64,000 nucleotides of DNA from Rhizobium brockwellii (GTDB taxonomy: Bacteria > Pseudomonadota > Alphaproteobacteria > Rhizobiales > Rhizobiaceae). The stretch is from assembly GCF_000769405.2 (NCBI RefSeq), contig NZ_CP053439.1, positions 1,550,001 through 1,614,000 of the forward strand, read 5' to 3'. The notes beneath the pieces were generated by a model. The model did no database searches. It was not told where the DNA came from and saw only the letters and a list, made by a program, of their open reading frames with translations. How positions within the stretch are numbered: position 1 is the first letter of the stretch; each line of letters begins with the position of its first letter. A program made the translations under genes and the position numbers. This document shows positions 15,895-25,139 of this stretch, in pieces.

Positions 15895-16572
15895 TTGTCT
15901 ATGCCGATGCCCCGCGGCTTCGAGAAGCCCTATGCCGCCTTCCTGTTCGATATGGACGGCACCATCCTCAATTCGATCCGCGCGGCCGAGCGTGTTTGGA
16001 GTGACTGGGCAAGGCGCCATGGGCTCGATGTCGCCACCTTTTTGCCGAAGATGCATGGATCGCGCGGCATTGACACGATCACCCGGCTGAACCTGCCGGG
16101 AGTCGATCCCGAACATGAATCGAAGCTGGTGACCGAGGCCGAAATCGCCGATGTCAGCGATGTCATTGCCATTCCCGGCGCCGCGACCTTTCTGAGTTCA
16201 TTGCCCCCGGATCGCTGGGCGATCGTCACCTCCTCGCCGTTGCGCCTTGCTCACCGGCGACTGGAGGCAGCAGGCTTGCCGGTGCCGAGATTCATGGTGA
16301 CGGCGGAGGACGTTAAGGTCGGAAAACCCGACCCGCAATGTTATATTCTCGGCGCCGAGCGCCTCGGCGTCAGCACCCAGGATTGCCTGGTGTTCGAGGA
16401 TGTCGCAGCCGGCATTACCGCCGGCGAGGCGGCGGGTGCCGATGTCATGGTCATCACGTCAACGCATCAAAGCAAGATGGAGACACCGCACCCGACCCTT
16501 TCATCCTATGACGAGATCTCGGTCCGCATCTCCCCCGATCACAGGATGCTTATCGTCCCGAACGCGGCCTGA
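15895..16572 (+). CDS. HAD-superfamily phosphatase (sugar phosphatase type)
   Basis: A 225-residue HAD-IA phosphatase. The nucleophile motif LFDMDGTILNS has the catalytic Asp at about residue 19. Motif II is VTSSP, motif III K in VKVGKPDPQCY, and motif IV is VFEDVAAGI. The cap domain between motifs I and II suits small phosphosugars, but the substrate is not defined. AAGGA ends 8 bases before the TTG at 15895 and 14 before the ATG at 15901, so the TTG start is preferred. The gene is convergent with nasA, about 36 bp from its stop. Confidence 0.88.
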   Translation: MSMPMPRGFEKPYAAFLFDMDGTILNSIRAAERVWSDWARRHGLDVATFLPKMHGSRGIDTITRLNLPGVDPEHESKLVTEAEIADVSDVIAIPGAATFLSSLPPDRWAIVTSSPLRLAHRRLEAAGLPVPRFMVTAEDVKVGKPDPQCYILGAERLGVSTQDCLVFEDVAAGITAGEAAGADVMVITSTHQSKMETPHPTLSSYDEISVRISPDHRMLIVPNAA

Positions 16573-16608
16573 CAGCGCTCCGCCGCGTCCTGCTTGCCTT
16601 TGCTCGGT

Positions 16609-19266
16609 TCACTCCGCGGCTGCTGCAAGACAGCGATCGATGATGCTGCCGATTTCGCTGCGGCAGGAGCCGCAATTGGTTCCAGCGCTGGTTTCCTTGC
16701 CGACCGCCTCGACGCTGTGACATCCGCCGCGCACGGCAGCCGCGATCTGGTTGACCCCGACACTGAAGCAGGAGCAGACGGTGGCGCCCGGATCCGGCCT
16801 GCCGGCTCCGGGACGACCCGCAACAAGCGCAAAGCGTTTCCTGAGGTCGCCATGCGAGGCTGAAAGCTGTGAGATCGCCCAGTTGCGCGCGACAGCGACG
16901 GGCTCGCGTGCCAGAAACAGCGCCGCAAGCAGGACCTCGCCATCGAAGAAGGCGAGCCTAAGGTCGCCGGATTGCCGGTCGGCATAACCAAGCGGTTCGA
17001 TCTCTGCCGGAATGGCGAAAGCCGCGCGGCACCAGGCCGTCCAGTCTTCGACGTTCTCGCCGAAAGCAAGCTCCAGCCGCCAGCCGCCGGCGGCTTTTGC
17101 CAGCGCCCAATAGGCGGCGTCAGGCGTGGCGGGTTTTGTGGCGGAGACGGCGAAGCCGTAATGGGTGGCGCGGAACGGCCGGACGGCGACGGCAACGTTC
17201 TTCGATGCCGGCTGACCGGAAACAGGATCGGTGATCGGTGCGACCACGGCGTCGATCCGCGCTCTTGCAGCAAACTGGTCGTTCCAGTGCATCGGCGCAA
17301 AGACGCCGCCGCGTGCCTGGCGATCGGTGACCAGCGCCCTGACGATTGCCTTGCCGTGCGGGCTGTCGATCTCGACGAGGCCCGCGCTTGATATACCGGT
17401 CTCGATCGCGTCGCGCGGATGGATCTCGGCAAAAGGTTCGGCGATATGGGCGGAAAGCCGTGCGCTCTTTCCGGTTCGCGTCATCGTATGCCACTGGTCG
17501 CGGATGCGCCCGGTATTCAGGGTGAAGGGGTATTCGGCATTGGTGCGATCGGTTGCGGGCGGTTTGACCGCGATGAAGCGTGCCTTGCCATCGGGATGGA
17601 AGAAACCGCCCTCGGCGAAGAAGCGGGTGGTGCTCGGTTCTGTCCCCGCCGCCTGCGGCCACTGGAAGGGCGACAGTTCATCGTAGGCGCCGCTGCTCAT
17701 GCCGGCGCGCGCGCCGATGTCGAAATCGCGGCTGCCGTTATTTTCGAAGGCGGAAAGCGCGGCGTGCTCCGCAAAGATTGCGTCCGGCGCATCAAAATCG
17801 AAGGCGGCAGCAAATCCCATGCGGCGTCCGACTTCTGCAAGCTGCCACCAGTCGGCCCTTGCATCGCCGGGGATGTCGAGAAACGGCCGTTGCCTTGAAA
17901 TGCGCCGTTCGGAATTGGTGACGGTGCCATCCTTCTCGCCCCAGCCGAGTGAGGGCAGAAGCACATCTGCGTGCCGGGTCGTATCCGTCTCTTTGAGGAT
18001 GTCCGACACGACGACGAAGGGACAGCCGGCGATCGCACTTTCGACGCTGTCGGCATCCGGCATCGAGACGACAGGATTGGTCGCCATGATCCAGAGCGCC
18101 TTGATGCGGCCGTCGGCCACGGCACGGAACATGTCGACCGCCTTCAGGCCGGGCTTTGCGGCGATGACAGGCGAGTTCCAGAAGCGCTGCACGCGATCCC
18201 GATCTTCGGCATTCTCGATCGCCATATGGGCGGCAAGCATATTGGCGAGACCGCCGACCTCGCGCCCGCCCATGGCGTTCGGCTGGCCGGTCAGCGAGAA
18301 CGGTCCCATGCCGGGGCGGCCGATGCGGCCGGTCGCCAGGTGGCAGTTGAGGATCGCATTGACCTTGTCGGTGCCCGAGGAGGATTGATTGACGCCCTGG
18401 CTGTAGCAGGTCACCACCTTCGGCGTCGTCTCGAACAGGCGGAAGAATTCCCTGATCTGCATGGTCGGCAGGCCGGTCCGTTCCAGGAGATCGTTGATAT
18501 CAAGCGCGGCGGCCTCCGCAAAAGCCTCGGCGAAACCTTCGGTATGGGCGGCGATATAATTCTGGTCGATGGCCGGACTTGTCGCGAGATGGGCAAGCAG
18601 TCCCATGAACAGCGCGACGTCGCCATCAGGGCGGATGGCGAGGTGCAGGTCGGCGATGTCGCAGGTCATCGTCCGGCGCGGATCGATGACGACGATCCGC
18701 ATGTTTGGCCGCGCCGTCTTTACGGCGGCAAGCCGCTGGTAGATGACGGGATGACACCAGGCAAGGTTGGATCCGGTCAGGACCACCAGATCCGCAAGCT
18801 CGATATCCTCGTAGGTCCCGGGCACCGTATCGGCGCCGAAGGCGCGGCGATGCCCCGCCACGGAAGAGGACATGCAGAGCCTTGAATTGGTGTCGATATT
18901 ACCGGAGCCGATGAAGCCCTTCATCAGCTTGTTGGCGACGTAGTAATCCTCGGTCAGCAACTGGCCCGAGACGTAGAAGGCAACGGAGTCAGGCCCGTGT
19001 TCGGCAATCGTTTCAGAAAAACGCCGGGCGACCAGATCAAGCGCCTCGTCCCAGCCGCTCAGTTCGCCTCCGATCTCCGGATGGAGAAGCCGGCCGTCGA
19101 GATCGATGGTCTCGGCAAGGGCAGAACCCTTCGAGCAGAGCCGGCCGAAATTCGACGGATGCTCGGGATCTCCTTTAACGCTGACTGCGCCGGCCTCGTC
19201 GATCGTGGCGAGAACGCCGCAGCCGACACCGCAATAGGGACAGGTGGTCTTGACCTCAGTCGCCAT
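16609..19266 (-). CDS. nasA: Assimilatory nitrate reductase, large catalytic subunit
   Basis: An 885-residue molybdopterin enzyme that reduces nitrate to nitrite in the cytoplasm. The N-terminal 4Fe-4S site is TCPYCGVGCGV at residues 9-19 with a later Cys in FGRLCSKGSAL. Mo-bisMGD domains follow (GSGNIDTNSRLCMSS, CYSQGVNQSSSGTDK). The C-terminus has an added BFD-like [2Fe-2S] domain (VCSCFSVGVNQ and NCGSCRSEIG), as in NasA proteins taking electrons without a separate NasB. It is the last gene of narK-nirB-nirD-nasA, its ATG adjoining the nirD stop with no gap. Confidence 0.96.
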   Translation of the reverse strand: MATEVKTTCPYCGVGCGVLATIDEAGAVSVKGDPEHPSNFGRLCSKGSALAETIDLDGRLLHPEIGGELSGWDEALDLVARRFSETIAEHGPDSVAFYVSGQLLTEDYYVANKLMKGFIGSGNIDTNSRLCMSSSVAGHRRAFGADTVPGTYEDIELADLVVLTGSNLAWCHPVIYQRLAAVKTARPNMRIVVIDPRRTMTCDIADLHLAIRPDGDVALFMGLLAHLATSPAIDQNYIAAHTEGFAEAFAEAAALDINDLLERTGLPTMQIREFFRLFETTPKVVTCYSQGVNQSSSGTDKVNAILNCHLATGRIGRPGMGPFSLTGQPNAMGGREVGGLANMLAAHMAIENAEDRDRVQRFWNSPVIAAKPGLKAVDMFRAVADGRIKALWIMATNPVVSMPDADSVESAIAGCPFVVVSDILKETDTTRHADVLLPSLGWGEKDGTVTNSERRISRQRPFLDIPGDARADWWQLAEVGRRMGFAAAFDFDAPDAIFAEHAALSAFENNGSRDFDIGARAGMSSGAYDELSPFQWPQAAGTEPSTTRFFAEGGFFHPDGKARFIAVKPPATDRTNAEYPFTLNTGRIRDQWHTMTRTGKSARLSAHIAEPFAEIHPRDAIETGISSAGLVEIDSPHGKAIVRALVTDRQARGGVFAPMHWNDQFAARARIDAVVAPITDPVSGQPASKNVAVAVRPFRATHYGFAVSATKPATPDAAYWALAKAAGGWRLELAFGENVEDWTAWCRAAFAIPAEIEPLGYADRQSGDLRLAFFDGEVLLAALFLAREPVAVARNWAISQLSASHGDLRKRFALVAGRPGAGRPDPGATVCSCFSVGVNQIAAAVRGGCHSVEAVGKETSAGTNCGSCRSEIGSIIDRCLAAAAE

Positions 19267-19596
19267 CTATTCCGCCGCCATCATCAGGCTTTCCAGGGCG
19301 ATGAACAGCCTGCCGTCTTCGTTCAGCACCGGTATCGTCCGGACCTCGCCCTCGTCGGCGCCGAGCGCCTTGCCTGTTTCGAGCGAGATCACCCAGTTGT
19401 GCAGCGGGCAGGTGACCGACTTGGCGTGGACGATGCCCTGGGAGAGCGGGCCGCCCTTGTGCGGGCAGTGGTCCTCGATGGCGAAGACCTCGTTTTCGGC
19501 CGTGCGGAAGACGGCGATCTTGCCCTGAGGCGTCCTCACGCAGCGCGCGCCGCGCAGCGGGATGTCGGAGATGTCACCGATTGCGATCCAGTTCAT
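19267..19596 (-). CDS. nirD: Nitrite reductase (NADH) small subunit
   Basis: A 109-residue Rieske-fold protein, partner of NirB. The fold retains CPHKGGPLS and CPLHNWVISLETG, so Rieske-type Cys and His positions are visible (C-x-H and C-x2-H). It starts MNWIAIGDISDIPLRG. AAGGAG lies six bases before the ATG at 19596 but directly abuts the ATG at 19602, so 19596 is the better start. The ribosome site sits within the last codons of nirB, consistent with tight coupling of the two subunits. Confidence 0.94.
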   Translation of the reverse strand: MNWIAIGDISDIPLRGARCVRTPQGKIAVFRTAENEVFAIEDHCPHKGGPLSQGIVHAKSVTCPLHNWVISLETGKALGADEGEVRTIPVLNEDGRLFIALESLMMAAE

Positions 19597-19606
19597 ATCC
19601 ATCTCC

Positions 19607-22057
19607 TTATTCTGCAGCCTGCGGATAGCCGATCGTCGCCATCGGCTTGAACTCGTGCTTGTCCTTGCCGGAGACACGCTCCGACCAGGGATCGACCTGG
19701 GCAAATTTTTGGCTGAAGACGAAGCGCTCGTAATAGGCCTTGCGCTTTTCGGCATCGCCCATGATCTGGCGGCGGATTTCCTCCAGGCCGACGCGCTTGG
19801 CCCATTTGTAGATGCGCTCGAGATAGCGGGCCTGCTCGCGGTACATCTGCGTCAGCGCCACGATATGCTCCAGCGCCTCGTCCTCGGTCCGGACAAGCCC
19901 AAGGACCTCGGTGCCCTTGATGTCGAGACCGGCTGCACCGGCGAAATGGATCTCGAAACCGGAATCCACGCAGATCACGCCGATGTCCTTGCAGGTTGCT
20001 TCCGCGCAGTTGCGCGGGCAGCCGGAAACCGCCATCTTCAGTTTGGCCGGCGTCCAGGAGCCCCACATGAACCTCTCGATCCGGATGCCGAGACCGGTGG
20101 AATCCTGCGTGCCGAAGCGACACCAGTCGGAGCCGACGCAGGTCTTCACCGTGCGCAGACCCTTGGCATAAGCCTGGCCGGAGACGAATCCGGCCTTGCC
20201 GAGGTCGGCCCAGACGGCGGGCAGGTCTTCCTTTTCGATGCCGAGCAGGTCGATGCGCTGGCCGCCGGTGACCTTCACCATCGGGATTTCGAACTTGTCG
20301 ACGACATCGGCGATGGCGCGCAGCTCGTTCGCATTGGTGACGCCGCCCCACATGCGCGGAACGACGGAGTAGGTGCCGTCCTTCTGGATGTTGGCGTGCA
20401 CGCGTTCATTGATGAACCGCGACTGGTAGTCGTCGGCATATTCGTCGGGCCAGTCGCAGACGAGGTAATAGTTGAGCGCCGGCCGACATTTGGCGCAGCC
20501 GCAGGAAGTCTTCCACTCCAACTCCTGCATGACGGCAGGAATGCTCTTCAGACCCTTGGCCTTGATCAGGCGGCGGACATCGTCATGGCCGAGTTCGGTG
20601 CAGGTGCACATCGGCTGGACGGCAGCCGGGTTGTAGCTGTCGCCGAGCGTCAGCGCCATGAGTTGCTCGACGAGGCCGGTACAGGAGCCGCACGAGGCGG
20701 ATGCCTTCGTGTGCGCGCGCACGTCGTCGAGCGACGTCAGCCCCTTGCCCGAAATCGTCGAGGTGATTTTGCCCTTGCATACGCCGTTGCAGCCACAAAT
20801 CTCCGCGTCATCCGGCAAGGCTGCAACGGCCGCCATAGGGTCCAGCGGCGACCCTCCCTGATAGGCCTGTCCGAAGATCAGCGTCTCGCGCATCTCCGAA
20901 ATATCGGTTGCCTTCTTCTTGAGGTCATTGAACCAGGCACCATCGGCGGTCTCACCGTAAAGCACGGTGCCGATGATCTTATTGTCCTTCAGAACCAGAC
21001 GCTTGTAGACGCCGGCCGAAGCATCGCGTAGCACGATCTCCTCGCGGTCGTCGCCGTCGGCGAAATCGCCGAGGGAATAAAGCTCGATGCCGGTGACCTT
21101 GAGCTTGGTCGGCGTATCCGCGTGAACGAAGGCGGGCGAGCGATCGCCGGAGAGATGCGCGGCGGCGATACGGGCCATTTCATAGAGCGGCGCAACAAGG
21201 CCATAGACCATGCCGCCCACCTCGGCGCATTCGCCGAGCGCGAGAATATCGCCATCCGAGGTCTGCATTCCGGCATCGACGACGATGCCGCGATTGACCG
21301 CAATGCCGGCGTCCTTCGCCAGGCCCACACTCGGACGAATGCCGACGGCCATCACGACCAGCGTTGCCGGGATGATGCGGCCGTCGTCAAGTTCGATGCC
21401 CTCGACCTTGCCGTTGCCGACGATCGCCTTGGTATTCGCCTTGCAGATGACCTTGATGCCGCGGTCCTCGACCGCCTTCTGCAGCAGATAACCGGCGGCC
21501 GGGTCGAGCTGGCGTTCCATCAGCGTCGGCATGACATGCAGCACGGTGACGTCCATGCCGCGCTGGGCAAGGCCGGCCGCTGCTTCCAGGCCAAGCAGAC
21601 CGCCGCCGATGACGACAGCCTTTTCGCGCGACTGAGCGGCAAGCAGCATCGCCTGCACGTCGTCGAGATCGCGATAGGTGATGACGCCGGGCAGATCCTT
21701 GCCGGGAACAGGGATGATGAAAGGCACGGAACCGGTTGCGATCACCAGCTTGTCGTAGCTTTCGGTGACGCCGTGGTCGGAGGTCACGGTCTTGGCGGCG
21801 CGATCGATGTTGACGATCTTGTGGCCCTTGTAGAGCATGATGCCGTGCTTGATATACCAGCCGTCACCGTGAATGATGATCTGCTCGTAGTCCTTTTCTC
21901 CAGAGAGAACCGGCGACAGCATGATGCGGTCGTAATTGACGCGCGGCTCGGCATTGAAGATCGTAACTTCATAGCGCCCCGGCGACTGCTCGAAGAGGTG
22001 CTCCAGCATGCGCCCGGGCGCCATGCCATTGCCGATGATGACAAGTTTTTCGGTCAT
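19607..22057 (-). CDS. nirB: Nitrite reductase (NADH) large subunit
   Basis: An 816-residue assimilatory nitrite reductase, giving ammonium from nitrite with NADH. Residues 1-300 are the FAD/NAD(P) module (LVIIGNGMAPGRMLEHL, then VVIGGGLLGLEAAAGLAQRG). A BFD-like [2Fe-2S] domain follows (CGCNGVCKGKI, then ASCGSCTGLVEQL). The siroheme/4Fe-4S region has CVGSDWCRFGTQDS and CPRNCAEATCKD. Length is normal. It starts 17 bp after the narK stop, and its stop lies 10 bp before the nirD start. Confidence 0.96.
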   Translation of the reverse strand: MTEKLVIIGNGMAPGRMLEHLFEQSPGRYEVTIFNAEPRVNYDRIMLSPVLSGEKDYEQIIIHGDGWYIKHGIMLYKGHKIVNIDRAAKTVTSDHGVTESYDKLVIATGSVPFIIPVPGKDLPGVITYRDLDDVQAMLLAAQSREKAVVIGGGLLGLEAAAGLAQRGMDVTVLHVMPTLMERQLDPAAGYLLQKAVEDRGIKVICKANTKAIVGNGKVEGIELDDGRIIPATLVVMAVGIRPSVGLAKDAGIAVNRGIVVDAGMQTSDGDILALGECAEVGGMVYGLVAPLYEMARIAAAHLSGDRSPAFVHADTPTKLKVTGIELYSLGDFADGDDREEIVLRDASAGVYKRLVLKDNKIIGTVLYGETADGAWFNDLKKKATDISEMRETLIFGQAYQGGSPLDPMAAVAALPDDAEICGCNGVCKGKITSTISGKGLTSLDDVRAHTKASASCGSCTGLVEQLMALTLGDSYNPAAVQPMCTCTELGHDDVRRLIKAKGLKSIPAVMQELEWKTSCGCAKCRPALNYYLVCDWPDEYADDYQSRFINERVHANIQKDGTYSVVPRMWGGVTNANELRAIADVVDKFEIPMVKVTGGQRIDLLGIEKEDLPAVWADLGKAGFVSGQAYAKGLRTVKTCVGSDWCRFGTQDSTGLGIRIERFMWGSWTPAKLKMAVSGCPRNCAEATCKDIGVICVDSGFEIHFAGAAGLDIKGTEVLGLVRTEDEALEHIVALTQMYREQARYLERIYKWAKRVGLEEIRRQIMGDAEKRKAYYERFVFSQKFAQVDPWSERVSGKDKHEFKPMATIGYPQAAE

Positions 22058-22074
22058 ATTTCCAGGTCCTTAGA

Positions 22075-23343
22075 TCAGGTTGCAGCCACGGGCGCCGAGT
22101 GCCCTTGGCGCGACAGTTGCTTGACGGACAGGTGCATCCAGATGAGAGAGATCACGACGATCGCAAAGAGCAGCAGGAAACAGCTGGACCAAAGGCCGGT
22201 CATGTCCTTGAGGAGGCCAAAGGCAATCGGAAGGATGAAGCCGCCAAGGCCGCCCATCATCCCGACGACGCCGCCGACCGCGCCGACGTTTTCGGGGTAA
22301 TAGGCCGGAATGTGCTTGTAGACGGCAGCCTTGCCGAGGCTCATGAAGAACCCGAGCACGAAGATGACGACGATGAATATGACGGGGGTGATACCGAACG
22401 CCGGACCCGTCCCGGCCACAGAAGCAGCCGGCAGCGAAAGGATAAGGGTGGCCACGGCCGATACGGCGAGCATCGTATACATCACGCTGCGCGCCCCCTT
22501 CTTATCCGACAGCACGCCGCCGAAGGCGCGGAAGATGCTGCCTGGGATGGAATAGGCGGCGGCGACCATGCCGGCGGTTTCGAGATTGAAGCCGTAGACG
22601 CCGACCAGATAACGCGGCAACCACAGCGACAAGGCGACGAAGCCTCCGAAGGCGAAGAAATAGTAGAGCGAGAAGCGCCAGACCTGAACGTTCTGCAGCG
22701 GCGCGAATTCCTGCGCCAAACTCTTGGAGGCAGCGCGGCGTTCGCGGCGGAGACGGAAGGCCGGATCATCGGTCGTGGTGAACCAGAAGACGATTGCCAT
22801 CAGTGCCAGACAGACGGCCCAGATCTCCGCAACCGCCTGCCAGCCCCATGCGAGCAGCACGAAGGGGGCGGCGAATTTGGTTACGGCTGCGCCGACATTG
22901 CCGGCACCGAAGATGCCGAGCGCGGTTCCCTGCTTCTCCGCCGGGAAGAAAGGCGAGACATAGGCGACACCGACCGCAAAGGAACCGCCGGCCAGGCCGA
23001 CGCCGAGGCCGGCGATCAACATTTGCGTATAGGTCTGGGCGTAGGAGAGCAGGAAAGTCGCCAATGCGGCGGCCAGCATGGTGAGCGTGTAAACGAGACG
23101 GCCGCCATAGCGCCCCGTCCAGATGCCAAGAACGATGCGCACGAGCGAGCCGGTAAGCACGGGGGTGCCGACCAGCAATCCGAACTCGGCCTCGTTCAGC
23201 CCGAGATCCTGCTTGATGCGAATGCCGATGATCGCGAAGATCGTCCACACGGCAAAACAGAGGGTAAAGGCTACAGTGGAGATCCACAATGCTTTGGCTG
23301 GTTCGCCGGCCGACATGGGCCGTGCTTTCTCGATGACAGACAT
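22075..23343 (-). CDS. narK: Nitrate/nitrite transporter, NarK family (MFS)
   Basis: A 422-residue major facilitator with about 12 membrane segments. The two nitrate-signature glycine motifs are present (GIFGAGNVGAAVTKFAAP in the first half, GVVGMMGGLGGFILP in the second), with a conserved Arg early in the protein (RIVLGIWTGRYGG). It imports nitrate for the downstream reductases. I chose the ATG at 23343 because CCGGAGAAGTT precedes it; an upstream TTG would add seven residues without a ribosome site. It is the first gene after the sigma-54 promoter and attenuator leader, so its expression sets that of the operon. Confidence 0.94.
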   Translation of the reverse strand: MSVIEKARPMSAGEPAKALWISTVAFTLCFAVWTIFAIIGIRIKQDLGLNEAEFGLLVGTPVLTGSLVRIVLGIWTGRYGGRLVYTLTMLAAALATFLLSYAQTYTQMLIAGLGVGLAGGSFAVGVAYVSPFFPAEKQGTALGIFGAGNVGAAVTKFAAPFVLLAWGWQAVAEIWAVCLALMAIVFWFTTTDDPAFRLRRERRAASKSLAQEFAPLQNVQVWRFSLYYFFAFGGFVALSLWLPRYLVGVYGFNLETAGMVAAAYSIPGSIFRAFGGVLSDKKGARSVMYTMLAVSAVATLILSLPAASVAGTGPAFGITPVIFIVVIFVLGFFMSLGKAAVYKHIPAYYPENVGAVGGVVGMMGGLGGFILPIAFGLLKDMTGLWSSCFLLLFAIVVISLIWMHLSVKQLSRQGHSAPVAAT

Positions 23344-23640
23344 AACTTCTCCGGGGCCCGACAAGGTCGTGCCGATCCATCGCTGAGGGTTAAAACAAAA
23401 AGCCGCTGATCAGGACGCGCATACACGAGGTGCGCGAAATATCCTGATCAGCGGCTTTGCTGGTGGCGCCCGCCGTTGGACGCCGAATTCTTGGGCCTTC
23501 TGGCCCATTTGCCTGGAGGCAATCCGTTGGCCAGATTGCTCAAGCTAAAACCTATCTCTTCAATCTGAAGAGCAATCTCTGTGTCTTGCGTGAGCGTCTA
23601 TCGCACGCTCATTCTGCGCTGATCGCCATTGATCGGCGCA
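23344..23640 (-). promoter_or_regulatory. nas operon leader with antitermination/attenuator structure
   Basis: About 297 bases of untranslated leader lie between the predicted sigma-54 start (near 23640) and narK. It holds several hairpins, including AGATTGCTC paired with GAGCAATCT, TTGCC-TCCA-GGCAA, TGGGCC-AGAA-GGCCCA and TGAGCGT paired with ACGCTCA, and ends in a terminator (23392-23458). NasT proteins with ANTAR RNA-binding domains read such leaders and nasT is encoded nearby, so this is the probable NasT target. The ANTAR double-hexaloop pattern could not be confirmed by eye. Confidence 0.7.
23392..23458 (-). terminator. Leader terminator hairpin of the nas operon
   Basis: On the minus strand the outer stem pairs AAAGCCGCTGATCAGGA with TCCTGATCAGCGGCTTT (17 bp, perfect). 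An inner stem pairs CGCGCA with TGCGCG around a 9-base loop. TTTTTGTTTT follows directly, so this is a strong intrinsic terminator 50 bp before the narK start, to be bypassed only when NasT is active. Confidence 0.85.
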
Positions 23641-23650
23641 ATATACTTCC

Positions 23651-23666
23651 TGCAAACTGCGTGCCA
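23651..23666 (-). promoter_or_regulatory. Sigma-54 (RpoN) promoter of narK-nirBD-nasA
   Basis: TGGCACGCAGTTTGCA on the minus strand gives GG at -24 and GC at -12 with exact spacing, a near-perfect RpoN promoter. In rhizobia RpoN with NtrC activates nitrogen-assimilation operons, so the operon is expected under nitrogen limitation. NtrC sites should lie upstream (23680-23824), where I see only imperfect GCAC-type half sites. Confidence 0.8.
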
Positions 23667-23824
23667 GTTTGGTGTTTTTCATGTAAGAAGTTGAATACAA
23701 ATGATATTTTGCGAAACATGCCGGCTGCTTATTTTTCGGGCTGACACCCGCTCATGCAATTATTTTGTGCGCTTGTCGTGAGGCGGGCAGATACTTGCTG
23801 GCGTTTTGTGCAGGCCGGCATCGA
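23667..23824. other. Upstream regulatory gap between nas leader and nasS
   Basis: About 158 AT-richer bases between the sigma-54 promoter and the nasS stop. It has no coding potential and only imperfect GCAC-type half sites of the NtrC kind (GCGCACAAAATAATTGCAT region, and a TGCAC near 23810 on the minus strand). Confidence 0.5.
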
Positions 23825-25105
23825 TTAAACCTCGTCGTCGGAAACGAAGGCGAGGGCGCTTTTGACGGCAAAGCCTGCGACGTAGTCCGGCAGCTTCGCC
23901 GGGTCGAAGACGTGGCCGTCCATGAAACGGTCGCCCTCGTCGGCGCCCTCGATGCGGATATCGGCATCGTCAGGTGTGTTGCTGTCGCCGAGAGCCGTCC
24001 GGTAGAGATCCGGACGATAGGCGGAGGCGGCCGCCCTTGCCATGTTGAGGCTGACCTCGGCCTGTCCCCAGCGGATCATCTGGCTGTAGATCCACAGCGC
24101 CTGGCTCGGCCGGGGATAATTGGCGAAGCCGGAATGGAACATGAAATAATCGGTGATGATGCGGCGGTTACCCTTTGCGTCGAGGCTGAATTCGCCGGCG
24201 AGCACACGGCGAATGATTTCGACGGGGGCAGCGATATAGCGCGGGTCGGCAAGAGCTGCCGCCAGCGCATCGTGATTTTCCGGCCGATCGCACCACTGGG
24301 CTGCCGCGTCGAGCGCCACGATCAGCCGGGAAACGGTTTCCGGATGGCTTTCCGCCCAGTCCGGCCGCATGCCGATCACCTTTTCAGGTGCCGACGGCCA
24401 GATATCCTGTTTGGCGGCGACGATGCGGCCGACGCCGCGCTCTGAAGCGACCATGTTCCACGGCGCACCGACGCAGAAACCGTCGATCGCACCGGCCGCC
24501 AGCGCATCCGAAGTCATGGGCGGCGGAACGACGACGAGCTTGACATCCTTGTCGGGATCGATGCCGCCGGCTGCCAGCCAGTAGCGGAATTCGTAATTGT
24601 GCGAGGAGAAGGGGTAGGTGACCCCGAAAGTCGGCAGCGGCTCGCCGCGGGCCTTCATTGCCGCCAATGTTTTTGCCAGGGCGCGGGCATTGTCGAGCGC
24701 GCTTGCCGTTTCCGGCAATCCCACGTCATTCCGCATCCTGTCGAAGAGCCGCGTCGATAGCGTGATCGCGTTGCCGCCGCGCCCCAGCGAAAATGGCGTG
24801 ATCGTCGGTGAGGGATTGGAGCCGAGACCGAGCATGGAGGCGACGGGCATCGGCGACAGCATGTGGGCGATGTCGAACTGGCGGAATGCCAGGCGGTCGC
24901 GCACATTCGCCCAGGAGACGTCCTTGACGAGATCGAGCGTCAGGCCTTCCTTCCGCGCGAAGCCGAATTCCGCCGCCGCAATCAGCACCGATGCATCGAC
25001 GAGCGGAATGAAACCGGCCCGCAGTACTTTCGGTCCTTCGTTATTCACCCGCACGGGCGAGGGCAGCTCGCCGCCGGCGTTGGAGGTCGTTGTCATCATG
25101 TCCAC
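23825..25105 (-). CDS. nasS: Nitrate-sensing regulatory protein NasS
   Basis: A 426-residue NrtA/CmpA-like nitrate-binding protein without a signal peptide, hence cytoplasmic, as for NasS. It starts with a short polar lead before the fold (VLRAGFIPLVDASVLIAAAE), followed by conserved FDIAHMLSPMPVASMLG, GVTYPFSSHNYEFRYWL and IDGFCVGAPWN. NasS binds nitrate/nitrite and releases NasT when these are present. A GGAGG eight bases upstream favours GTG at 25105 over ATG at 25099 or 25096. It follows nasT by 34 bp and the two are likely co-transcribed. Confidence 0.92.
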   Translation of the reverse strand: MDMMTTTSNAGGELPSPVRVNNEGPKVLRAGFIPLVDASVLIAAAEFGFARKEGLTLDLVKDVSWANVRDRLAFRQFDIAHMLSPMPVASMLGLGSNPSPTITPFSLGRGGNAITLSTRLFDRMRNDVGLPETASALDNARALAKTLAAMKARGEPLPTFGVTYPFSSHNYEFRYWLAAGGIDPDKDVKLVVVPPPMTSDALAAGAIDGFCVGAPWNMVASERGVGRIVAAKQDIWPSAPEKVIGMRPDWAESHPETVSRLIVALDAAAQWCDRPENHDALAAALADPRYIAAPVEIIRRVLAGEFSLDAKGNRRIITDYFMFHSGFANYPRPSQALWIYSQMIRWGQAEVSLNMARAAASAYRPDLYRTALGDSNTPDDADIRIEGADEGDRFMDGHVFDPAKLPDYVAGFAVKSALAFVSDDEV

Positions 25106-25139
25106 TCCGGTTTCCTCCGGAAATTCATCAGGTCGGCCA

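Noticed and set aside
19562..21031. 489-codon plus-strand frame over nirB/nirD
   Set aside because: Shadow of nirB; protein is low-complexity, acidic/His-rich and lacks any known fold
22099..23409. 436-codon plus-strand frame over narK
   Set aside because: Antisense shadow of narK; very Glu/Arg/Gly-rich, with no family resemblance
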